From an uncultured Bacteroidota bacterium (GTDB lineage Bacteria > Bacteroidota > Bacteroidia > Chitinophagales > Chitinophagaceae), in NCBI GenBank assembly GCA_903912435.1, contig CAIWHI010000097.1, positions 1-6,716 on the forward strand: a stretch of DNA of 6,716 bases, in the 5' to 3' direction. Below are positions 1 to 6,192 of the stretch, in pieces. Position numbers and translations under genes: made by a program. How positions within the stretch are numbered: position 1 is the stretch's first letter; each line of letters begins with the position of its first letter. The notes below the pieces were generated by a model that was not told the DNA's origin, did not search any database, and saw nothing but the letters and a program-made list of their open reading frames with translations.

Positions 1-1042
1 CATTGGTATATATAGAGAGGAACTGACTAGAAAAGGTGAGTAACAACACGCAAATAACTACAGCATAAATAAGACTAAGCTTGCATATTTTCAATATTAT
101 CCGCATTACTTCCCTTTGCCTGCCCTGGCCTATTATATTGCTTACCATAGTGTTGCAGGTAGTAGCTAAAGCCCAGGTGCCTACCCCAACAATGCCAAAT
201 ATATTGCGCAATACCTGCGATGCAGCTAATGATTGCTTTCCCAGATGCTCAATAAAAATGAAAAAGATAAGCCAGCCACCTATACTGAACATAAACTGAA
301 CAATAAGCGGGGATGCCACCTTTAGCGTACGCCTCGATAATTCAAAATCAAAATGTCGAAACCTAAAGATATTGTATTCCTTATGTAAGTTGTGGTAGAA
401 AAACATACCTACCATGGTGCAACAATAGAGAATCTCAGAAATTACTGATGCTAATGCCGCACCATTAAAACCCATATTGGGAAAACCCATTTTACCAAAA
501 ATGAGCAAATAATCGAAAACAACATTGAATAAGGTAGCAATGAATGAACCATAAATCAGCATTCGTGAACGGCCAATGGCTATAAAAAAGGAACAAAAAA
601 GCTGCGATATTAATAAAAATGGCAAACCCCATACCCTCAAATAAGTATAATTGACACTCAATGCGAAATTATAATTATCACTAAGGCTAAAACTAAATAA
701 TAATGGGGTTACCCACAAGGTAATCATCATTAGGCCCAGTGAAAACAATACAGATAGCATGGAACCATTTGAGAGCAACTGTGCAAGGCCACTTTTATCT
801 CCCTCGCCTGCCCTCCTTGCCATCTGTATTTGCATACCACTGCTTAACCCATACCCAATCATAGACAGAATAAGGTAAAACACCCCTGTTATCCCATTCA
901 CTCCAAGTTCCCGCTCGCCTAGCCTTCCTAAAAAAACAGTATTGGCAAAAAAACTTAATTGGGGTATTAACAGTGCAAGCGAAATGGGTGCAGCTAAGCG
1001 GATTATTTGTTTATTTGATGCTGATACGCCTAAATTGTTCAT
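1..1042 (-). CDS. MATE family efflux transporter (partial, C-terminus off window)
   Basis: Polytopic inner-membrane antiporter of the MATE family, which exports drugs or metabolites in exchange for H+ or Na+. I translated the minus strand from the ATG at 1042-1040 to the left edge: 347 codons with no stop. The family is usually about 440-460 residues, so roughly the last quarter is missing. MATE signatures are visible: an N-terminal A-A-P-I-S-L-A-L-L-I-P-Q segment near residues 17-28, then N-T-V-F-L-G-R-L-G near 34-42; D-Y-L-L-I-F-G at 177-183 followed by G-F-N-G-A-A-L-A near 191-198; and W-L-I-F-F-I-F-I-E-H-L-G near 257-268, typical of the start of the second half. Hydrophobic segments alternate with short polar loops throughout. 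The start is the first ATG after an in-frame TAA and has no clear ribosome binding site. It is transcribed divergently from the DUF3822 gene. The substrate cannot be told from sequence. Confidence 0.93.
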   Translation of the reverse strand, partial: MNNLGVSASNKQIIRLAAPISLALLIPQLSFFANTVFLGRLGERELGVNGITGVFYLILSMIGYGLSSGMQIQMARRAGEGDKSGLAQLLSNGSMLSVLFSLGLMMITLWVTPLLFSFSLSDNYNFALSVNYTYLRVWGLPFLLISQLFCSFFIAIGRSRMLIYGSFIATLFNVVFDYLLIFGKMGFPNMGFNGAALASVISEILYCCTMVGMFFYHNLHKEYNIFRFRHFDFELSRRTLKVASPLIVQFMFSIGGWLIFFIFIEHLGKQSLAASQVLRNIFGIVGVGTWALATTCNTMVSNIIGQGRQREVMRIILKICKLSLIYAVVICVLLLTFSSQFLSIYTN

Positions 1043-1113
1043 AGATACTTTTGTTCCGGCAAAAAGCCTTAGGAACCATGATTAATAATAATAGTTTATC
1101 CCCCCAGATTCAA

Positions 1114-1129
1114 TAATTTTGCAAATTTA
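1114..1129. promoter_or_regulatory. Overlapping face-to-face -7 elements (candidate divergent promoters)
   Basis: The sequence TAATTTTGCAAATTTA contains a Bacteroidota-type -7 box TAnnTTTG on the plus strand (1114-1121) and another on the minus strand (1129-1122). They abut at the perfect palindrome TTTGCAAA (1118-1125). The plus box would serve the DUF3822-rsmD-coaD unit (start at 1150), the minus box the MATE gene (start at 1042). I found no convincing -33 TTTG at the usual spacing on either strand; TTTA at 1095-1098 is the nearest on the plus strand. The assignment therefore rests on the -7 motif and position alone. Confidence 0.45.
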
Positions 1130-1141
1130 TTCTATAATTGC

Positions 1142-1148
1142 AGGAAAG
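1142..1148 (+). promoter_or_regulatory. Ribosome binding site for the DUF3822 gene
   Basis: AGGAAAG lies directly before the ATG at 1150 with a short spacer. It is the only clear Shine-Dalgarno-like sequence before a gene start in the window, and it favours the ATG at 1150 over the upstream TTG at 1138, which it would follow rather than precede. Confidence 0.55.
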
Positions 1149-1149
1149 T

Positions 1150-1977
1150 ATGGCAACAGCTAGTAAAAATACATTCGAGCAGGTTTATAATGTACGCGAA
1201 GAAAGCGATTTATCTTCGAAAGTAAGCTATGTCATATGTGCAATTTTACAACGCGGCATAATGGTTGCCGGTTTTAGTGCCACAAAGGAACTACTTATTA
1301 TTCATTATACCGGCTATAATAGCAATAAGCCTATATGGGAAATTGATTTTTTTGAATACCTTATTTCACAGGAGGTACTATTTGCCAATAAGGAAAAAGT
1401 AAAGGCTGTATTTATTTGTACTGAAAAAAACTTTGTGGTGCCTGATGACCTTTATGAAGAAAAGGCAGCAAAAGATTGGTTAAAACGAATACACTATATT
1501 GAAGCCCGCGATGTTATAGATGCGTTTCACCTGGAGGATGACAAAGCCCGTTATGTACATGCTGTATCGCAGGGAATATTAGAATTAATTAAAATCAATT
1601 TCAGAAAGGCCACGATTCAACCTATGGCCTTATACCAGTTCCGGAATACAAAAAAAATGAGCCTGCAACTGCATGGCTTCATTACCAACGAGCAGGTTAG
1701 CATTACGCTACATAATTATAGCCAGCTATTGTGGCATAAGGTGTTCGACTATACATGCGCCGAAGATATCGCATATGGTATCAAGCATTTCTGTATGGAA
1801 AATAATATATCTCCATCCAAAATCGCTTTTAAGTGTGATGCTGTAAGTGCAGCCGAATTCGACACCTTAAATGCTTTATCGCAATACTTTCCCGGTCTTA
1901 GGTCGGGTAAAGGTGAGATAGAAAACAAGTGGGATGCAACCATATCTTTGGCCCTACAACTTTTTGAATGCGTATAG
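1150..1977 (+). CDS. DUF3822 family protein
   Basis: Protein of unknown function, 275 residues, matching what I know of the Bacteroidota family DUF3822, whose gene commonly lies immediately upstream of rsmD. The middle is the most family-like part: a hydrophobic strand V-F-I-C-T-E followed by F-V-V-P-D-D-L-Y-E-E, then a segment centred on Y-V-H-A-V-S-Q. There is no signal peptide, membrane segment or recognisable catalytic motif, so it is presumably cytoplasmic. The fold has been likened to actin-like/ASKHA domains; that is family knowledge remembered with limited certainty and not visible here. I chose the ATG at 1150 over an in-frame TTG at 1138 because AGGAA (1142-1146) sits just upstream of the ATG. 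The stop overlaps the rsmD start by 10 nt, implying translational coupling and a role near RsmD or CoaD, which is unproven. Confidence 0.85.
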   Translation: MATASKNTFEQVYNVREESDLSSKVSYVICAILQRGIMVAGFSATKELLIIHYTGYNSNKPIWEIDFFEYLISQEVLFANKEKVKAVFICTEKNFVVPDDLYEEKAAKDWLKRIHYIEARDVIDAFHLEDDKARYVHAVSQGILELIKINFRKATIQPMALYQFRNTKKMSLQLHGFITNEQVSITLHNYSQLLWHKVFDYTCAEDIAYGIKHFCMENNISPSKIAFKCDAVSAAEFDTLNALSQYFPGLRSGKGEIENKWDATISLALQLFECV

Positions 1978-2513
1978 TAGGTGGCCTATTTGGTGGAAGG
2001 AGATTTAGCCCACCAGCCAAAATACCGGCCAGACCCACAACCGAACTGGCTAGAGAAGGACTATTTAATATCCTCAATAATATGCTGGATTTTGACGATC
2101 TTAAAACCTTAGAGCTATTTGGTGGCACTGGTAGTATTACCTATGAATTGGCATCAAGAGGTGCTACTAATATGACAATTGTTGAGAGAGATGGTGCAAG
2201 TATTGATTTCATAAAAAAAACAACCGGCGAACTTGGCATCAAGGATGAGGTATCCATCATCAAAAATGATGTATTTAAGTACTTAAAACAATGTACTAAT
2301 TGTTTCAACTTCATTTTTGCCGACCCTCCCTATGCCTTGCAAAACATGGATGAACTACCCAAACTGGTTTTTGAAAGAAATCTACTGATGCCCGGTGGAC
2401 TATTTGTATTAGAACACCCTCCACAAAACAACTATCAAAACCATCCCAATTTTAGCAGATTAAAAAATTACGGCACAACAAACTTTACATTTTTCACCCA
2501 ACCCCAAATATAA
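1968..2513 (+). CDS. rsmD: 16S rRNA (guanine(966)-N(2))-methyltransferase RsmD
   Basis: SAM-dependent methyltransferase that modifies N2 of G966 of 16S rRNA during 30S subunit assembly, in the cytoplasm. The 181-residue protein has the usual RsmD length and order. The N-terminal signature M-R-I-V-G-G then G-G-R-R at 9-12 is followed by R-P-T-T at 22-25 and E-G-L-F-N-I-L at 30-36. Motif I, L-E-L-F-G-G-T-G-S at 48-56, is the SAM-binding loop (more often LDLFAGSG). V-E-R-D at 72-75 supplies the acidic residue after strand 2. D-P-P-Y at 119-122 is the catalytic motif IV of N2-guanine and N6-adenine methyltransferases. The ATG lies 10 nt inside the DUF3822 gene, and the stop is 1 nt before coaD, so all three are probably co-transcribed and translationally coupled. 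No key residue is missing. Confidence 0.96.
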   Translation: MRIVGGLFGGRRFSPPAKIPARPTTELAREGLFNILNNMLDFDDLKTLELFGGTGSITYELASRGATNMTIVERDGASIDFIKKTTGELGIKDEVSIIKNDVFKYLKQCTNCFNFIFADPPYALQNMDELPKLVFERNLLMPGGLFVLEHPPQNNYQNHPNFSRLKNYGTTNFTFFTQPQI

Positions 2514-2514
2514 T

Positions 2515-2973
2515 ATGGAGCGCATATGCTTATTCCCCGGAACATTCGACCCTGTGACCCAGGGACATGTAGATGTTATAGAACGCTCAGTGCATTTATT
2601 TGATAAGCTCATTATTGGTATTGGCATCAACTCATCAAAACAACCCATGTTCTCTGTGGAACAAAGAACCTTGTGGATGAATGAAATATTTCATAATGAC
2701 CCACGTATAGTTGTAAGCAGTTATAGTGGATTAACTATAGATTATTGCCATGCAGTTGGTGCAAGATTTATATTAAGAGGAATAAGGTACATAAGTGATT
2801 TTGAATATGAAAAAGCAATTGCCGATATGAACCGTATGTTGGCACCCGATATTGAAACAATTTTTCTTACCTGCTCACCATTGTACTCTACCATTTCTTC
2901 CACCCTGGTAAGGGATGTGATTCGCAATGGCGGCAATGCCAGCATGTTTCTACCTAAAGAAGTGAAAATTTAA
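2515..2973 (+). CDS. coaD: Pantetheine-phosphate adenylyltransferase (PPAT)
   Basis: Catalyses the fourth step of coenzyme A synthesis: 4'-phosphopantetheine + ATP gives dephospho-CoA + diphosphate, in the cytoplasm as a hexamer. The 152-residue protein is slightly shorter than the usual ~160 because the C-terminal tail is brief. It shows every nucleotidyltransferase signature, at positions that match E. coli CoaD numbering: G-T-F-D-P at 9-13 with T-Q-G-H at 15-18 (T/HxGH, catalytic H18); K42; R-G-I-R at 88-91 followed by D-F-E-Y-E at 95-99; and I-S-S-T at 127-130 followed by V-R. The ATG begins 1 nt after the rsmD stop with no Shine-Dalgarno sequence, so translation probably depends on coupling. 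rsmD-coaD adjacency is common in bacteria (for example ylbH-coaD in Bacillus). The unit ends at a hairpin 24 nt beyond the stop. Confidence 0.98.
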   Translation: MERICLFPGTFDPVTQGHVDVIERSVHLFDKLIIGIGINSSKQPMFSVEQRTLWMNEIFHNDPRIVVSSYSGLTIDYCHAVGARFILRGIRYISDFEYEKAIADMNRMLAPDIETIFLTCSPLYSTISSTLVRDVIRNGGNASMFLPKEVKI

Positions 2974-2997
2974 GTCAGTAATAGATTACCCAAATAC

Positions 2998-3033
2998 AAA
3001 CGGGCTAACACAAAGTAATGAGTTAGCCCGTTT
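2998..3033. terminator. Bidirectional intrinsic terminator between convergent genes
   Basis: A perfect 12-bp inverted repeat (AAACGGGCTAAC at 2998-3009, its complement at 3022-3033) encloses a 12-nt loop. The nine inner pairs include four consecutive G/C pairs plus AT-rich closing bases. It lies 24 nt after the coaD stop and 17 nt before the end of the minus-strand lipoprotein gene. The A/T ends make T tracts on either strand, though both are short, so termination could be incomplete. No other hairpin of this strength is apparent in the window. Confidence 0.85.
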
Positions 3034-3050
3034 AAATTATAATTACATTC

Positions 3051-3605
3051 CTAAGGTTTCGCAATATTAAAGTATCCATTATCAATACAGATAATATCCC
3101 CCTTATTATTTTTACCCTGAAAATAAAATTCACCCTTGATAAATGCACTATCATTTTCAGCAATATATACTTCACCTGAATTACCTAATGAGCTAATATA
3201 GAATTTAGGATTATTATAAGAAAAAGAAGAAAAACTACCAGGCATGCTATCGGTGTACCATGCATAGGTTTCATAGTGTTGGTAACCTAAGCTGTATAAA
3301 CTAGATGAATAAACACCTCTCATACCCAACATAAGAACGTTGTTGCCTTTTTTTGCATAAATATAATTAAATCCGGTATCAAGTACCCATCCTACAGAAT
3401 CTGCTACCCATGAATGACCGTTAATAGTAGCACTCACAGGTGTAGTACCTGACCATGAAAATTGACTTGGTTTTAATGGATTTAATGGATTAATACATAA
3501 ATTGGCATTAGCGGATGGATTTGCAATATAGGCACCATTACTACAAGCATTAAATACCAAAGCCACTGAAACGGCAAGTAAGGTGTAATAAAGTTTTTTC
3601 TTCAT
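3051..3605 (-). CDS. Predicted lipoprotein of unknown function (DUF6252-like)
   Basis: Small secreted protein, 184 residues from the ATG at 3605. Residues 1-21 form a lipoprotein signal peptide: M-K-K-K, a hydrophobic stretch, then V-F-N-A-C with the putative lipidated Cys at 21. Asn at -2 and Phe at -3 make the lipobox imperfect. The mature part is rich in Ser, Tyr, Asn and Gly. It contains A-T-I-N-G-H-S-W-V-A near 68-77 and a C-terminal pattern, F-I-K-G-E-F-Y-F-Q-G then N-G-Y-F-N-I, resembling the Bacteroidota DUF6252 lipoproteins as I remember them; this assignment is tentative. An in-frame GTG at 3635 would add ten residues, but it lies upstream of the predicted -7 box, so the ATG is preferred. 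It stands alone, divergent from the DUF5686 gene and convergent with coaD. No function can be named. Confidence 0.82.
   Translation of the reverse strand: MKKKLYYTLLAVSVALVFNACSNGAYIANPSANANLCINPLNPLKPSQFSWSGTTPVSATINGHSWVADSVGWVLDTGFNYIYAKKGNNVLMLGMRGVYSSSLYSLGYQHYETYAWYTDSMPGSFSSFSYNNPKFYISSLGNSGEVYIAENDSAFIKGEFYFQGKNNKGDIICIDNGYFNIAKP
3472..3494. repeat. 2.5-copy 9-bp tandem repeat inside the lipoprotein gene
   Basis: TTTAATGGA occurs at 3472-3480 and again at 3481-3489, followed by a partial third unit (TTAAT). On the coding strand it encodes the repetitive peptide N-P-L-N-P-L-K-P in the linker just after the lipoprotein N-terminus. The unit is a multiple of three, so copy-number changes would alter the linker length without breaking the frame. 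Confidence 0.7.
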
Positions 3606-3623
3606 AATAGATTTTTGTCTTGG

Positions 3624-3653
3624 TAAAGATACCACCCCTTTTATAAATACAAA
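3624..3653 (-). promoter_or_regulatory. Promoter of the lipoprotein gene (Bacteroidota type)
   Basis: On the minus strand a -33 element TTTG (3653-3650) and a -7 element TATCTTTA (3631-3624, one mismatch to TAnnTTTG) are separated by 18 nt. This fits the spacing known for the primary sigma factor of Bacteroidota. Transcription would begin around 3617, leaving a leader of about a dozen bases before the ATG at 3605. This is the best-formed promoter in the window. Confidence 0.6.
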
Positions 3654-3675
3654 ATATTATTTTCGGGAAATTTTC

Positions 3676-3683
3676 CAATTTTG
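3676..3683 (+). promoter_or_regulatory. Possible -7 box overlapping the annotated TTG start of the DUF5686 gene
   Basis: CAATTTTG matches TAnnTTTG except for its first base, and it includes the TTG codon at 3681. I see no -33 element at a proper distance. If it works as a promoter, the transcript would start near 3690 and translation would have to begin downstream, for instance at the in-frame TTG at 3711. Confidence 0.3.
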
Positions 3684-4721
3684 CACCAATACCTCACAAA
3701 ATATTGCCTGTTGTTAAAAATTTGCATTTTATGCTCTTATTTTTCATTTGCCCAACAAAGACTAACAGGAAAAGTATTAGATGCACGAAGTAAAGAACCA
3801 GTTCCTTTTGCTACCATAAAGTATGGCAATAATAATCAGGGCGTTATTGCAGGGCTGGATGGTGAATTCGTAATTCAATCTGATAATTCCGAGGTTCTAA
3901 TTGAAGTTTCGTGCCTGGGTTACAAAACCACTAATATTAAACTATCTAAATGGCATTTAATTTACCTCGAAAAAAACAACGATAGCCTTACTGAAATAGT
4001 GATAAAACCCCAAACAGAAAAAATCAGGCACATAATAGATCAGACAATATTGAATAGGAAAATCAATAACCCCGACAACTACAATTGGTACAGATGTCAT
4101 GTTTATTATAAAATGATAGCCGACATTTCCCTCCCCGACTCTGTTATGAGTGATACTAGTGCCAGAAATAGAAAAAAACAGGACCTAATTAATAACCAAC
4201 ACCTGTTAATGTCTGAAACCTATAGTATCAGAACCTGGGAAAAAGCAAACTACCTGCAGGAAGAAGTATTAGCCACAAGATTTTCAGGATTAAAGAAAAC
4301 TGTCTTTGCCAGCCTGGTAACAGATGTACTGCCCTTTCATACTTATACCGATTATATAACCCTAAATGGCAAGGACTATCATAACCCAATATCGAAGGGC
4401 TGTTTCACCCATTACAAATACTATCTTATTGAAGAAATTCTTTCGGGCAATGACACAACCTGGATCATAAGTTTTAAACCAAAGACCTCAAGGGCAGATG
4501 TGATGAGTGGTAAGGTATATATAAACTCCAGCAGATATGCTATTTCCCAAATTGTAGCCAGGGCAAACGATACTATCCTAAAAATGGATGTAAGAATAGA
4601 ACAACAATATGCAAAAAGCAAGAATAAAGAAGGCCAGGCAAGGTGGTTTCCGGAACAAATAAATTATGTGATTGACTGGCGACAAATGAACAAAAAAAAC
4701 AGATTACACAATACATCTTAA
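3681..4721 (+). CDS. DUF5686 / carboxypeptidase-regulatory-like outer-membrane protein, N-terminal part (frameshifted)
   Basis: First part of a DUF5686-family protein, a Bacteroidota envelope family of unknown function. Residues 1-24 form a signal peptide ending F-S-F-A before Q-Q. Residues about 28-105 are a carboxypeptidase-regulatory-like (CarboxypepD_reg) beta domain, with L-T-G-K-V-L-D near the start, P-V-P-F-A-T-I and G-L-D-G-E-F, as in the N-terminus of TonB-dependent receptors. The DUF5686 region follows, including F-K-P-K-T-S and G-K-V-Y-I-N in its later part. The frame ends at TAA 4719-4721, after a run of eight A at 4692-4699. Removing one A joins it exactly to the next frame, so the last 7-8 residues are out-of-frame sequence. 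There is no in-frame ATG near the start: TTG at 3681 is the longest choice, and TTG at 3711 would still give a short signal peptide. It may be a pseudogene, a sequencing error, or expressed through slippage. Confidence 0.85.
   Translation: MHQYLTKYCLLLKICILCSYFSFAQQRLTGKVLDARSKEPVPFATIKYGNNNQGVIAGLDGEFVIQSDNSEVLIEVSCLGYKTTNIKLSKWHLIYLEKNNDSLTEIVIKPQTEKIRHIIDQTILNRKINNPDNYNWYRCHVYYKMIADISLPDSVMSDTSARNRKKQDLINNQHLLMSETYSIRTWEKANYLQEEVLATRFSGLKKTVFASLVTDVLPFHTYTDYITLNGKDYHNPISKGCFTHYKYYLIEEILSGNDTTWIISFKPKTSRADVMSGKVYINSSRYAISQIVARANDTILKMDVRIEQQYAKSKNKEGQARWFPEQINYVIDWRQMNKKNRLHNTS
4692..4699 (+). other. A8 homopolymer at which the DUF5686 reading frame breaks
   Basis: Eight A residues between C4691 and C4700. 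With eight A, the upstream frame reads AAA AAA AAC AGA and stops at 4719-4721. With seven it would read AAA AAA ACA GAT TAC and run on to the stop at 6130-6132, giving a single protein of about 816 residues, the usual size for this family. In the downstream frame the nearest stop upstream is TGA at 4687-4689, so the two frames overlap only across this run. The residues downstream (T-D-Y-T-I-H-L-K-G) continue the protein sensibly, which places the indel here. Confidence 0.85.
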
Positions 4722-4743
4722 AGGCAATTCACAAATAGACTCA

Positions 4744-6132
4744 TTGGAATGGAATAAGAATGAAGATTTCCATTTTGACAAAACCCATACCCTATTGATT
4801 GAACCTGAAGCAATTGCATTAACTGATTCTGAATGGGCAAACTTCAGACCCCACCCCATTACCCAAAAAGAAAGAAGAACCTATGAAGCTATGGATAGTC
4901 TGGGGGAGAAAATCCATTTAGACAGATTAGTGAAATTGACTTCCAAAATGGCCTTAAATAAATTACCAACGGGTATATTTGATTGGGATTTAAGCCGACT
5001 ATTCAGCTATAATGTATACGAAGGGCTAAGATTAGGTGCAGGCCTGGAAACCAACGAGCAGCTAATGAAGCATTTATCCCTGGGTGGCTGGGCTGGTTAT
5101 GGCTTTGGCGACAAACAATGGAAATATGGTGGCTTTGCAGAAATCTATTTTGATAAACACAGGGAATTTTCATTCAAAATGGGTTATAACGATGACCTTA
5201 GTGACCCCGGAAGAATCCGGATCCATAAGGACCTTGATAAAAACTATCTAGATTATTACTTGCTTCAAAGAGTAGATGAAACCAGGGAATACTATGGGTT
5301 GATAAAGAAAAAGCTGGGTTACTGGAATTTGGAACTTGCTGGCAAACAGCAGGAAATCCTACCCAAATATAATTACGCCCTCGAATATAATGGTAAAGAA
5401 TATTCTACCTTCAATGCACATGAGGCATCACTTAACCTCCGTTACGCCTATGCAGAGCGAACCGCACCTGTGTTTGGCACCTACTATAGCCTTGGGAGTT
5501 TGTACCCTATTGCTTATGGTAAAATCACTTTTGGCCAAATAGATAATGAAAGCTACAAAGCCAATTATACGCAGGCAATAGGTGCTATAGCCTGGAAGAA
5601 ACACATTAACAGATTGGGCAATACCCGAATATTATTGGAAGGTGGTAAAGTATGGAGTGATGCCCAAATACCGTTAAGCAAACTATTTGCAGGCAATGGA
5701 TATAAATATGACGCCAAATCGGGTTTTGATGAATCACTTTACACTTTTGGTGGTATGATGACCATATATCCTTACGATTATTATTCTGATGAGTTTGTCA
5801 ATTTGATACTCAGACATGATTTTGATTGGAAATTATTCAAGTTAGAAAAACAGGGTAGTATTTTGAGTTCTATACCCTATATAGGGCTCCAATACAATAT
5901 CTTATATGGAACCATGAAGTACCGGCAATATCAAAATCTGGTATCTTTTTCAGTGCCCGACAATTCCTATAATGAGGCAGGCATACTATTAAATAATCTA
6001 ATAAGATTAAGGACTGGTAATTTATACTACCTTACGTTCCATATAGGCTATTTTTATCACCTTGACCCATCCCAGCCTAAATTTGCAAATCAAAATGGCA
6101 AGGTGGTCTTTGGTGTGGGTGTTGAATTGTAA
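4744..6132 (+). CDS. DUF5686 family outer-membrane protein, C-terminal part (frameshifted)
   Basis: Second part of the same DUF5686 protein, in the +1 frame relative to the first. The frame is open from 4690, and coding resemblance begins at the A8 run, so the TTG at 4744 is only a nominal start; the next in-frame ATG is at 4891. The sequence carries a DUF5686 signature, N-V-Y-E-G-L-R-L-G-A-G-L-E near residues 91-103, then G-Y-G-F-G-D-K-Q-W-K-Y-G-G. It continues with alternating aromatic/hydrophobic and polar segments rich in Tyr, Gly and Asn, and ends F-G-V-G-V-E-L. That pattern suggests amphipathic strands of an outer-membrane beta-barrel; the barrel is inference. It has no signal peptide of its own, so it could not be exported independently. 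The frame is otherwise intact over 462 codons with normal composition, arguing that the break is recent or artefactual. Confidence 0.85.
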   Translation: MEWNKNEDFHFDKTHTLLIEPEAIALTDSEWANFRPHPITQKERRTYEAMDSLGEKIHLDRLVKLTSKMALNKLPTGIFDWDLSRLFSYNVYEGLRLGAGLETNEQLMKHLSLGGWAGYGFGDKQWKYGGFAEIYFDKHREFSFKMGYNDDLSDPGRIRIHKDLDKNYLDYYLLQRVDETREYYGLIKKKLGYWNLELAGKQQEILPKYNYALEYNGKEYSTFNAHEASLNLRYAYAERTAPVFGTYYSLGSLYPIAYGKITFGQIDNESYKANYTQAIGAIAWKKHINRLGNTRILLEGGKVWSDAQIPLSKLFAGNGYKYDAKSGFDESLYTFGGMMTIYPYDYYSDEFVNLILRHDFDWKLFKLEKQGSILSSIPYIGLQYNILYGTMKYRQYQNLVSFSVPDNSYNEAGILLNNLIRLRTGNLYYLTFHIGYFYHLDPSQPKFANQNGKVVFGVGVEL

Positions 6133-6192
6133 TTATTATAGGTGTATAATTACATACTATTATTGGGTAAATAAAGCAAAAACACCAATTCA
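6133..6192. other. 60-nt intergenic spacer without a clear signal
   Basis: AT-rich spacer between the DUF5686 stop and the next ATG. It contains only a weak TGTA/TACA inverted repeat around 6143-6154. I see no Shine-Dalgarno sequence, TAnnTTTG box or convincing terminator. Whether the downstream gene has its own promoter or is read through from the DUF5686 gene cannot be decided. Confidence 0.5.

Noticed and set aside
81..299. Open frame of 72 codons on the plus strand
   Set aside because: It lies antisense within the MATE gene, whose minus-strand translation shows clear family motifs over the whole stretch.
1749..2128. Two minus-strand open frames (1749-1943 and 1898-2128)
   Set aside because: They are shadows of DUF3822 and rsmD, with no signature or start signal.
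2460..2945. Minus-strand open frames at 2460-2648 and 2742-2945
   Set aside because: They are antisense to coaD, whose motifs are unambiguous.
3606..3635. Ten-residue N-terminal extension of the lipoprotein from GTG 3635
   Set aside because: The GTG lies upstream of the predicted -7 box, and the extension would put polar residues before a standard M-K-K-K signal peptide.
4421..4621. Minus-strand 66-codon open frame with hydrophobic content
   Set aside because: It is antisense to the DUF5686 N-terminal part; its hydrophobicity follows from the complementary codons.
4694..4700. A-AAA-AAC, a classic -1 ribosomal slippery heptamer in the correct zero-frame phase at the DUF5686 break
   Set aside because: A -1 shift enters the third frame and stops at TAG 4736-4738 after about a dozen codons. 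Joining the two halves needs +1 (or -2), so -1 frameshifting does not restore the protein.
5336..5542. Plus-strand 68-codon open frame
   Set aside because: It is an alternative frame within the DUF5686 C-terminal part and has no family-like sequence.
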